64,000 nucleotides of DNA from Terebella lapidaria (taxonomy: Eukaryota > Annelida > Polychaeta > Terebellida > Terebellidae): assembly GCA_949152475.1 (NCBI GenBank), contig OX424568.1:3509667-3573666 (forward strand). The letters run 5' to 3'. The notes below the pieces were generated by a model. The model saw only the letters and a list, made by a program, of their open reading frames with translations. It did not search any database and was not told the origin of the DNA. The translations under genes and the position numbers were made by a program. Below are positions 1-9,010 of the stretch, piece after piece; the stretch's first letter is position 1; each line of letters starts with the position of its first letter.

Positions 1-291
1 TTGTGTTACGGTCCTAATTTTGTTATGACAGCCTTACGACAGGCGTTTCTCTTACGTGTGCTTTGAATGATGGGGGCCCAAGAGATTTGCCCGATCAGAA
101 AAAAACTCCTCTATTGAAATGATTAAACATTTTGATTCACAATTCTGCTAAAGAGTCATTGAAATGATCGTGCATAAAGTAGACTGAAACAAACATTCTG
201 ACTGGAAAATTGAAGAACTTTCGTGTTGGCAACGTAGAAGGAAGCTTACAACAGAAGAAGCTGTCAATGGACCAGTATGGAAGCTTGAAAC

Positions 292-834
292 GTGCTGACC
301 TATAATACTAAATATACGAACTGTAATGCATGCTTGCGAAAAAAAACTGCAGGACGAGCCACCGGTTCAATGTACACACGTCCTGTGCTAAAGACCCACG
401 TGCCTAAACTAGAGAGAACTTCATCAGGCCGCAAGATGGAGAACATACTCGGTCCATTTGACATCAATGGGAAGAATTCCGATGTGAATATAGAAATTGT
501 CCTTCAGAATTGGAACGCAAAGGATGTCCGACCAGTGCAGATATTGGAAATCACGGACCGGTCAGCTGTACGGGAATCCCCGGTCTGGCAATGTATTGCA
601 CGTAGGATGCCCAGCGACCAGTATGACTACAGAAATAGAACGTGCATGGACGTGAACTCTGCTGTGCAGGCTGTCAAAAACTTCTTCAAGTTCAGAGCTA
701 GGAAATGTCTAATTCCTATCTTGATTTTCAGTGGACATCCTACAGTTACAAATAACTTCATAGGCATAGTGCGCAAGGCAGTCCGTAAAGTTTTTCCGTA
801 TGATGGGGAATCAGACCGATCAAACTATCTATAA
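292..834 (+). CDS. Unassigned ORF, possible terminal exon
   Basis: This 180-codon open frame is in unique-looking sequence left of the first repeat. It opens on GTG. The first ATG in frame is codon 27 (about 370) and another is at about 436, so the upstream part may instead be an exon entered through a splice acceptor. The translation has a short basic N-terminus, several scattered cysteines and an alternating hydrophobic and charged C-terminal half ending at a TAA. I recognise no domain, signal peptide or membrane segment. It could be the last exon of a gene that starts left of the window, or chance. Codon use is unremarkable and nothing neighbouring helps. Confidence 0.3.
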   Translation: MLTYNTKYTNCNACLRKKTAGRATGSMYTRPVLKTHVPKLERTSSGRKMENILGPFDINGKNSDVNIEIVLQNWNAKDVRPVQILEITDRSAVRESPVWQCIARRMPSDQYDYRNRTCMDVNSAVQAVKNFFKFRARKCLIPILIFSGHPTVTNNFIGIVRKAVRKVFPYDGESDRSNYL

Positions 835-1326
835 TTTGTCATCATAATCTTTGTGAATCCTGCACTTTTGTAAATATTCTCGCTTCGAATATCGTTGAGA
901 TATTCATGTGCGAACTATGTGGCATTGTGAATGTTTTACGATTGATTCCGTCTGAAATTTTGTACAAAAATACCTAATAAATACTTCCAGGAAAAGGTTG
1001 TTTTTAGTTTTTTTTATTTTCGCATTTTTTTTTTCAAATTGGCGGCTATTTTGGACGAAAAATTTTGGACTTTCGTGGCCATTTTCTCAGAGTCTAATCA
1101 GTAATTGTTTTTCTCATTGATGCATAGGCCTAACACTCTTTATATACACCTGTGATGTGTATAAGTTTCGTTACCCTTGAATAGCTCAAAGTTAGCCATT
1201 TTGGCCCAAACTTGGCCCAAATGGGACTTTCCCATGTTAAATTCTCCTATGCTTTATAATGGGACACGTTATTCCAATTATCTCACGTAATATTGAGATT
1301 AGAGATTAGGAATCAATTGTGGACAT

Positions 1327-2061
1327 TGTAAAGTTATTGACTACCGTCCGCTCTTCGGGATCCTCGAGGATAGTCCTCTCTCATCCGAGTCCTTGCGGAC
1401 GCGCATCCGCTATTCCGGATCCTCGCGGCAGGGCCGCTCACCGGAGGTCGCGGCGGACACGGTAACTACTTCATCATTAACGGTAACCAGGTAACAGCCC
1501 ACCCGACACTCCCAGGCCTACGGACACCGTTCAGAAACTGGTTCATCACCACGGTGTTAACTGGCGGGGCCTGGCGAGCCGCGGTCTGCCTCGGGGACGG
1601 AACCCCGTACAGTCCGACATGCTGGCCAGAGCCTCTGTCACATGTCCCGGGAAGGGAGAGAGCTGGCGATCCACAGGGCCGAAGGCCCCCGAGTCAGCAA
1701 CTCGTCTCTCCCAGCCCGGGCCTCCCCACGGAAATCGTCCCCAGGGCTCTAGGAGCCCACTACTCAGACTCAGGGAACACAAAGCTCATGGCGAGCCTCG
1801 TGTGCGTCCTAGTCTCGATCTTGGACAATCTCCTCGAACGAGTCGCTTCCAGTGTATATATAATACACCAGAAACTGCAGGGCGCACGCGAGGTTAAATC
1901 GATCCATTGTTATAGTTTACTGGAACGTAAATTACAATACGTCGCCGTGGCAACGCACGCTCGAACGGAGCATGTCAAAACAAGGCCAAGTACAGAAAGG
2001 CCACATAAATGGCTTTTATGTTTACAATCACCTGCCGCGTGCTTAGGGCAAAATCGCCACA
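1327..2061 (-). repeat. 3' LTR of the Ty3/Gypsy element
   Basis: This 735-bp repeat matches 11331-12065 at a constant offset of 10,004. Reading both copies line by line I found no mismatch. It has TG...CA ends. It carries the same TATA-like stretch (about 1854-1866) as the 5' LTR. Small ORFs inside it are identical in both LTRs and are not genes. Confidence 0.95.
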
Positions 2062-2074
2062 TTACCCCCTTCTT
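2062..2074 (-). other. Polypurine tract of the LTR element
   Basis: Directly next to the 3' LTR the minus strand reads AAGAAGGGGGTAA and then the LTR's TG. A purine run touching the 3' LTR is where plus-strand DNA synthesis is primed in this superfamily. Confidence 0.75.
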
Positions 2075-4693
2075 ACAATGTTGGTCCCCAACATGTTCCG
2101 CCCGCGCCCAAAATGCTCGAAACCCGACGAAGGCTTCGCATGGCGGGGGCCGGAAGAAGGCACGATGGCAACGCCCGGAAGTCACGGCGCAAACACTAGG
2201 ACTTTAAGAGTCCCTTTTGGAAGAATGGGGAACTACCCCCGGACTTATGGAGTAAACTATAACGCGCTTTGCAATTTTGAATAAATCCTAATAAACAAGC
2301 TAAAATTTTGACCGAGGTGGTCCAAAACCGTGTGATGACCTTGGAAGGTCATCCGTTATAAAAGGACGGTGTGTCGAGTATTTGGAATATCTTTAAGGTT
2401 AAACTTTAAATTTAGAAATTTTATAAAACGACACACCGAGTGATCAAAAGTGATAGTACCTCTAAAAATGTTGCCGACCGCCCTGCCGGCCGGCTCCTCA
2501 GATCCGCAGAACGGGTCTGAGGCAGGGCGGAGCCGCGGGAGCGACTCCGGCACGCCCGCATGACATATGTACATCTAGCAGACACACATACACCTGCGGA
2601 CAGCTGTCGCAGACAGCTATCAAAGCCAACGCGGCAAGCCGCATCGACTGCCAGTACCTGTATACTGCAACCCGCACAGGCCTGTGTAAAGACACGCAGA
2701 TGGACGGACGTCTGCACTAACATGCAGCCGCCCGCCCGCCCGCACATCTCCAGCACGGCCCGCCTGGGGAATTTACAACTGGCAAAATCACCCGCATCTC
2801 GAACACCGGACACGCGGATCCCGCGGGATCCAGCGCGGCATCAGCGGACGAAATGCGAGTGGCACAAAACACATGTGCTACACATCTGGAGATTAATAAA
2901 AATCCGAGAACGACATTTTTACATATATATACATGTAACAAATGACAGCTATACTACACGTGCAGCAATGCACGCGGTGTCGCTGCAAAACTCTGTCCCC
3001 GGTCATACTGACACACGCCCGAACCAAAATACTTGCACTATTAGCTCATGCGGGTGCAATCATTTCCCTCCGGTGACTCCAAATCAAACCATGTATACGG
3101 GTAGAAAATAAATTTCTATCCCGGGGGACCTTGCAAATATCCTACAGTAGTTAAGATTAGTCATTCGCTTTTGCGTCCGCACCGGCGGTAAATGACGTAA
3201 AATTAACCACCCCAGCAAGGTAGAAATTGGGCATAAAATTGACAGTAACCACTAACTTGTGGCTTGTACGAATATGTCAGACGAAAACAACAATAAATTG
3301 CCGTTCTCCAGTCTTTTCAAATATCACAGCAATCCGTCACTGTCAAAATTAGCGCAATCCCTTACACCCCTCTAGCGAAAGCAGAAATCTCCCGATTTCT
3401 TACTCTCTTTTGCACCGGAAAGGAAATTTCACATACTTGTCTCACTTTGTATCAGTAAATGAGCAAGAACAGAATTCTCCAGAGACATGCCGCACACTTG
3501 TGGCTTATAATCCTCCCAATAAATAATAACTGAGATGGAAAATAAACAAAATCACTCCCCATAGCCGCTGGTACGCTTACAAGGCGATCGGACAAGCCCA
3601 TGACAGGCGGACAGACAATTGGGCGCCCTGTGGGCGTTCATGACGCGCCCACTAGCAACCCCAACGTACAGCCCGGCCGCGGAGCAAGCCCGGTCCAACC
3701 TAGAGCCCAAACGAACGACTACCGGAGCGCGGAGCCAATAGATTAGACGCGGAGCCGGCATGGTCCATAACCTCAATGGTTAGGGGGCGAACCCTTCATA
3801 CCGGCGCCCAATCTAGAGGCGCCCAAAGATGGTGAAAGCAATAGCCGGCGGACGTCCGGAGCTGCCCGCGGACGGAGTCCAGACCGGACGGCTACCATTG
3901 CACGGCGTATTGCCCTTATCCAATGAATATGAAATTGGAATTAAAAGCCACCACAAGTGTTGCGCATGTAATATACGACCCCCTTCTTAGAAGGAGGCCG
4001 GGGTTCCGGTCATTCCGGCCGGACCGCGTATTGTAAGGTACGATCCGGACGAGAATGAGCGTCACCCGCTGCCGCGGCTGGTCCGCACACGCGGACTTAA
4101 CAACCGCTCCATTATCATAATGGATAGTCGGTTTCCTGCCGTAAGAAACCTTAATTACTATAACCGTAATTATAGTAATGGCTCACGGGGGATAACTACA
4201 CCGAAGTGCGTCATCTTAAAGCGCCGCGGACGCCGGACGAGTCACGCGGACGAACCGCGGACATCAGTCCTCATCTGCGGACACTATCCCCGCGTCCAGA
4301 GCCAGTTCCCCAAATCCGTGGGAAGACGCTTCTCCCGTAGCGGACGTAAATCCCAACCTCAGTCTGGCCATATAAGAGGTTGTCCCGGGACCAGGGGCGC
4401 CCGGCCGAATCAGTAAATTCGTCCGGCCAGCGTAACCGTTGTACGGATTACGCCGGACAGCCGTCCACAAGGTGCGGACTGGCCATCCGCACGTCCCTGG
4501 CGCTAGAAACTACAGGAGGGCGGATGCGGAGCGGCGGCGTTACGACATGAAAGTCTCCGCGGACCTCAACTCCGAAGATGGCCACAAAGTAGCCACCCGC
4601 GGAGGTAAGTCGTGCGGACTCTCACGGAACGACCTAAAACCCGTCCGTAGTATGATAGACGGGTACCGCAGACGCATCCGCATGGGCGGAAGG
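2075..4693 (-). other. Long non-coding stretch between pol and the 3' LTR
   Basis: About 2.6 kb separates the pol stop from the polypurine tract. The sense (minus) strand holds only short ORFs (at most about 130 codons, 2421-2813), with no recognisable env, membrane segment or signal peptide. The longest frame here is antisense: 2560-3111 on the plus strand (183 codons, ATG start, low-complexity and rich in T, R and P). Short GC-rich motifs such as GCGGAC recur. This may be a long 3' untranslated region or a decayed third ORF. Confidence 0.6.
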
Positions 4694-7600
4694 TTATTCC
4701 CACCCATACCGGGCTGGCGCACGTGGTTTCCGGCGTGGCCGCCCGTCATCCGCGGGTACTGGAGGTAGTGGGGGTACCTGCGGATCGCCGTCATCTGGCT
4801 GATAGCCGCCCAGTCCATCATCTGACGGGTCAGAGAGGTCCGGGAGGCCCACCATACGGCGCACACGCTCGTCCGGAGTCCGCGGATGCTGACCAGACGG
4901 ATCCCATACGGGAGCATCATCCGGTTCCGCATCTTGAACGAGCGGATCCATGACAAGCGGGCCCTCGTACTTCTTCAGATTATCGATATGGACAACCAGA
5001 ACCCTGTCCGGATCGGAATCCCTCCGGATCCGGTAGTCCACATCTGTCACCTGTTTCAGTACCGTAAACGGGCCTATCCACGGCTTAGCAAATTTATTGC
5101 CTTGCTTAAGCGGCGGATAATAGTAGCGCACCTTGTCGCCTTCCGCAAAAGCTGGCCTACCCTTAGCATGGGCGTCATAGCCTCGCTTCTGCCGGATGGC
5201 AGACTTGTCCAGGCGCGCGCGCGCGAAATCATGGGCGTTCGCCAGGGCGCGGCGAATCCACTCCACGTATTCCGGACCGCACTGGGGTACTGCGCCGGTC
5301 TCTGCCGCAGTTGGATACATAATATCCACGGGCAAATTTAGCTCCCGGCCGTACAACATCGCGTGCGGAGTAACTCCGGTCGAAGAGTGGACCGACGACC
5401 TGTACGCCATTAAGACATACGGGAGGTGGTCATCCCAATCATTCGCACGATCGTTCACAAAGGCCGCCAGCATATTGAGGACCGATCGATTAAAGCGTTC
5501 GACCTGGCCATCAGACTGGGGCCTGTAGGGGGTGGTCCGCACCTTGGTACTGCCTAGCATCTGTGCTAGGTTTCGGAACAGGTTGCTCTCAAATTGCGTG
5601 CCCTGATCCGAATGTACCTGTTTAGGTACCCCATGGTACACCACCCATCTATTCACCAATAACCGAGCTACCTCGTCCGCAGTCTGGCGGCGCAGTGGGT
5701 AGGCGTCGGTATACTTGGTAAAATAGTCGGAAATCACCAGGATGTACCGGAAACCGCGCGGGGTGACCCGGTGGGTATCCAGTATATCCAAAGCTATCCG
5801 ATCAAACGGCGCGCCCGCCTTAACCGTGGTTAAGGGGTGGCGGCCAGGAGTCGGAACTCCTTTGCGAGCTTGACACCGAGGGCAGGCTGCGCACCACCGT
5901 TGCACGTCCAAGCTGCTACCAGGCCAATGAAAGCGCTGTTGTAGCCTATGGACGGTCCTCCGGATTCCCAAGTGACCGGTCACCCGGAGGTCATGCAACT
6001 GGTGGAGTACTTCTTTCCGCAGCTCCGCCGGAAGCACCAACTGCCATATTGGAGGCAGTGGGGTCGGTGGCTCATAGCGCCGGTATAAGAGGCCATCCCT
6101 CAAGGAGAGTCGTTCCCACTGAGATACTAGAGACAAGGTCTCCTCCCTGTAGGTCTTTCGCTCATCCTTCGAGGGCTTCTGGCCGGCCTCAAGGGCTGTA
6201 ATTACCGGTGCCAGAGCTCTGTCAGCTCTTTGCGTCGCAGCTATCTGCGCCGGAGAGTAGCCACCCAAGTAATTAGGCTCCTCATCCGTCGCGTCCGGCT
6301 GCGCCGCAGCGGCCATCACCACAGGGGGCAAGGACCGCTCATACTCAGACTCTCCAGAGGACGAGGGTACCCACGAGGAGTACACCGCCGGACTCGAGGA
6401 AGACTCGCTGGAGCTGAGCCGCACCTCCGCTTCATATGCGGGACGCCCTCGCCGATATCGGCGGGTCCGCGCGCGGAGATGAGCCCTAGACGCTCCGGCC
6501 GCCGTGTTGTTAGAGGGGGCGGCGGCCTGCGGTCTCCCCGGAACGTCCAATTCCAAGTCTGAGGACGAATCCGCGGCTTGCTGGAATGGCGCCATTCCTG
6601 CACAACCCGGATTCTTGCACTTATGACAACGGGACAGGCCGTCCGCGTTGCCGTGCAACTTACCAGCGCGATGCTCTATCTGCATGTCATACTCCTGGAG
6701 TTTGACGAGCCACCGCGCCACCAAGCCATCGGCCTCACTATAGTTGAGGAGCCATCTCAGCGAACTATGATCAGTCCGCAAGCGGAAATGGCGTCCCAAC
6801 AAATAGTGCCGGAAGCGCTTGGTCATCGTAACCACCGCGAGCAACTCGCGATGAGTGGTACAGTAGTTCATTTGAGAGCGGCTCAAGGCCACACTCGCAT
6901 AAGCTACTACCCGCTCTTGCCCGTCCACGATCTGCGAGAGGACACCGCCGAGTGCAAAGTTACTCGCGTCAGTGTCCAGGATGAACTCGCAGTCCGGACG
7001 AGGGTGCCGCAGCACCGGGGCCACTACCAAGGCCTGCCGGAGTCCCGAGAAGGCGTTAGCCTGCTCAGCGGACCAAACAAAATCGGCGCCCTTTTCCGTG
7101 AGGATAGTAAGGGGACGCGCGATCTCCGCAAAGCCGCGTATAAACCTGCGGTGGTAGCTCGCGAAGCCCAAGAAGGACCTCACGTCCGCCACGTTACATG
7201 GCGGAGGCCATTTCTGTACGGCCGCCACCTTTGCGGGGTCTGGTCTCACTCCGGTGCCCGTTACCATGAAGCCCAAGTACAGGATTTCCTGCGCGAATAG
7301 TTCGCACTTACTTGGCTTCAATTTAAGCCCTGCTCCGCGGATGCGATGGAGCACCATCTGGAGGTTGGTGAGGGTTTCCTCGAACGACCGGCCATACACG
7401 ACGACATCGTCGATGTAGACCATACATCGCTTCCAGAGGAACCCTTTAAGTACCATCTCCATGAGGCGCTCGAACGTCGCTGGTGCGTTACAGAGCCCGA
7501 ACGGCATTACCTTGAATTGGTAGAGCCCGTTCTTGGTAACGAAGGCAGTTTTCGCCCGATCACTCTCCTCCATCTCCACCTGCCAATACCCGGAGGCCAG

Positions 7601-8992
7601 ATCCAGAGCACAGAAATAGTGCGACCCGGCCAGGGCATCGAAGGTATCTTCAATGTGCGGGAGAGGATATGAGTCCTTCCGCGTGGCATCGTTGAGTTTC
7701 CGATAGTCCACGCAGAACCTCCACGAGCCGTCCTTCTTCTTCACCATAACCACAGGACTGGCCCAAGGGCTGTCACTGGGTTCGATGATGTCCAAGTCGA
7801 GCATCTTTTGCACCTCCTGGTCTATGACCTCTTGGTGCACTATCGCTGCCCGACGAAGACGCTGCTTGAGAGGACGCTCGTCCACGAGGTCGATGCGGTG
7901 TTTGGCGACGTCAGTCTTGCCAACCGCACCATCAGGACCCATGAACACATCCGCGTACTGCCGCAGCAGTCTGCGGAGCGCCTGGCGCTGCTCTTCATCC
8001 AACCGGTCCTTCGGAACCCGAGATTCCAAATGGTCCGGCAGGGTGAACGGGTCATCTCCGGCGGCCGCCGCCGCGCACGCAGCGCGGCAGACAGGATCGT
8101 CGGGGAGGACACGACTCGACGACGCGGGCGTAGCAGTAGCTGCCACGCAGCCGCGCCGCAGTACAACGGGAGCATCCGTAGGATTCACCACAAGGATGGG
8201 CATCGAGCGGGCGTCGGACTTGACCAGAGCCCCACCCAACACGAGTCCAGTTCCCTTGGCGAAACTGCTCACCGGTTGCACTATGCACGGACGACCATCG
8301 AGGGGCATGCGGGGACGACGCGGCCTCGCCTCAATGATCATCTCGCTCATCGGCGGCACAACCGTAGTGCGCGCCGCCCGCAATTGAAATGAATGCGCCG
8401 GACCCGTGCGGAAGAGGAAATGTGTGTCCTCTCCCATCCGGAATTCGCCAGCATTGAAATTGGCGGTCACCCGGTGGGTCCGGAGAAAATTCATCCCAAT
8501 AATCCCGGCCGCTCCGACATCCGCAACGATTGCCTCTGTTAGGTACACCTTGTCCCCAAGGGTAATAGGCAGATCGATGATGCCATGGATGCAGATGCGG
8601 TCATTACCCGCTCCGTAGAGCTTGTAAGGTCCGGGATCCCGCAACTCTAGGTTGCGGAGCGCGGGCTCCTTCTTAAACGTTCCTGCGGCAACGAGGGTCA
8701 CCTCCGAGCCAGAGTCCACGAGGAACCGGACCGGCTCCCGTCCGAAGGACAGGGGCAGGTACCAGCGGGGGTCCCTCACCAGTGCGCAGGTAAGGCGATA
8801 CCGTTCGCACGCGCTGGGCTCATCTACGGAGTCCTCACCATCCGCCTCAGCCGCGGAGGAGCTAGACTGATCTCCAAGGACTACTTCCGGAGAAGTCATA
8901 TCAACTTGGGGTTCGTCCTGCTCATCAGCGGGTGGGGCGGCATCTTTTGCCACGGAACAACTATCCCCGGACGTAGTGTTGGTCGCCACCAC
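4694..8992 (-). CDS. pol: Pol polyprotein: protease, reverse transcriptase, RNase H, integrase
   Basis: The open frame has 1,432 codons counted from a GTG at 8992, but it is open upstream to the gag-pol slip site (9004-9010), so it is probably made as a gag-pol fusion by -1 frameshifting. An aspartic protease has its DSG at residues 93-95. The reverse transcriptase spans about 370-630 with YIDD at 526-529. RNase H has D675, E715 and D741. After a serine-rich linker of about 100 residues with an extra Cys cluster near 789-797 comes the integrase: an HHCC zinc region (about 1000-1040) and a D1069, D1129, E1165 triad with the canonical 35 residues between the last two. A GPF-type motif lies near 1307. 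I see no chromodomain. All catalytic residues are present and no stop interrupts the frame. A small acidic-proline tail ends the protein. Confidence 0.95.
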   Translation of the reverse strand: MVATNTTSGDSCSVAKDAAPPADEQDEPQVDMTSPEVVLGDQSSSSAAEADGEDSVDEPSACERYRLTCALVRDPRWYLPLSFGREPVRFLVDSGSEVTLVAAGTFKKEPALRNLELRDPGPYKLYGAGNDRICIHGIIDLPITLGDKVYLTEAIVADVGAAGIIGMNFLRTHRVTANFNAGEFRMGEDTHFLFRTGPAHSFQLRAARTTVVPPMSEMIIEARPRRPRMPLDGRPCIVQPVSSFAKGTGLVLGGALVKSDARSMPILVVNPTDAPVVLRRGCVAATATPASSSRVLPDDPVCRAACAAAAAGDDPFTLPDHLESRVPKDRLDEEQRQALRRLLRQYADVFMGPDGAVGKTDVAKHRIDLVDERPLKQRLRRAAIVHQEVIDQEVQKMLDLDIIEPSDSPWASPVVMVKKKDGSWRFCVDYRKLNDATRKDSYPLPHIEDTFDALAGSHYFCALDLASGYWQVEMEESDRAKTAFVTKNGLYQFKVMPFGLCNAPATFERLMEMVLKGFLWKRCMVYIDDVVVYGRSFEETLTNLQMVLHRIRGAGLKLKPSKCELFAQEILYLGFMVTGTGVRPDPAKVAAVQKWPPPCNVADVRSFLGFASYHRRFIRGFAEIARPLTILTEKGADFVWSAEQANAFSGLRQALVVAPVLRHPRPDCEFILDTDASNFALGGVLSQIVDGQERVVAYASVALSRSQMNYCTTHRELLAVVTMTKRFRHYLLGRHFRLRTDHSSLRWLLNYSEADGLVARWLVKLQEYDMQIEHRAGKLHGNADGLSRCHKCKNPGCAGMAPFQQAADSSSDLELDVPGRPQAAAPSNNTAAGASRAHLRARTRRYRRGRPAYEAEVRLSSSESSSSPAVYSSWVPSSSGESEYERSLPPVVMAAAAQPDATDEEPNYLGGYSPAQIAATQRADRALAPVITALEAGQKPSKDERKTYREETLSLVSQWERLSLRDGLLYRRYEPPTPLPPIWQLVLPAELRKEVLHQLHDLRVTGHLGIRRTVHRLQQRFHWPGSSLDVQRWCAACPRCQARKGVPTPGRHPLTTVKAGAPFDRIALDILDTHRVTPRGFRYILVISDYFTKYTDAYPLRRQTADEVARLLVNRWVVYHGVPKQVHSDQGTQFESNLFRNLAQMLGSTKVRTTPYRPQSDGQVERFNRSVLNMLAAFVNDRANDWDDHLPYVLMAYRSSVHSSTGVTPHAMLYGRELNLPVDIMYPTAAETGAVPQCGPEYVEWIRRALANAHDFARARLDKSAIRQKRGYDAHAKGRPAFAEGDKVRYYYPPLKQGNKFAKPWIGPFTVLKQVTDVDYRIRRDSDPDRVLVVHIDNLKKYEGPLVMDPLVQDAEPDDAPVWDPSGQHPRTPDERVRRMVGLPDLSDPSDDGLGGYQPDDGDPQVPPLPPVPADDGRPRRKPRAPARYGWE

Positions 8993-9010
8993 GTCCGGAT
9001 CTAGTTTCCC
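8967..9010 (-). promoter_or_regulatory. Programmed -1 ribosomal frameshift signal between gag and pol
   Basis: On the minus strand the last gag codons form the heptamer G_GGA_AAC (9010-9004), immediately followed by the gag stop TAG (9003-9001). Slipping back one base puts the ribosome in the open pol frame. A 5-nt spacer leads to a hairpin: CCGGACGTGGT (8998-8988) pairs with ACTACGTCCGG (8977-8967), 11 bp with one G-U, across a 10-nt loop. X_XXY_YYZ plus a stem 5-9 nt away is the classic retroviral -1 signal. The signal is read directly; its use is inferred. Confidence 0.85.

Noticed and set aside
292..834. Resemblance of the first ORF to a cystine-knot cytokine (IL-17-like)
   Set aside because: The cysteine spacing and the PW/Y motifs do not fit, and the match was only a vague impression.
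1546..2284. Several ORFs of 70-217 codons in and next to the 3' LTR
   Set aside because: The LTR-internal ones occur identically in the 5' LTR, overlap in several frames, and are explained by GC-rich LTR sequence.
6578..8392. Plus-strand ORFs up to 240 codons opposite pol
   Set aside because: They are antisense shadows of a clearly coding minus frame with all RT and integrase motifs.
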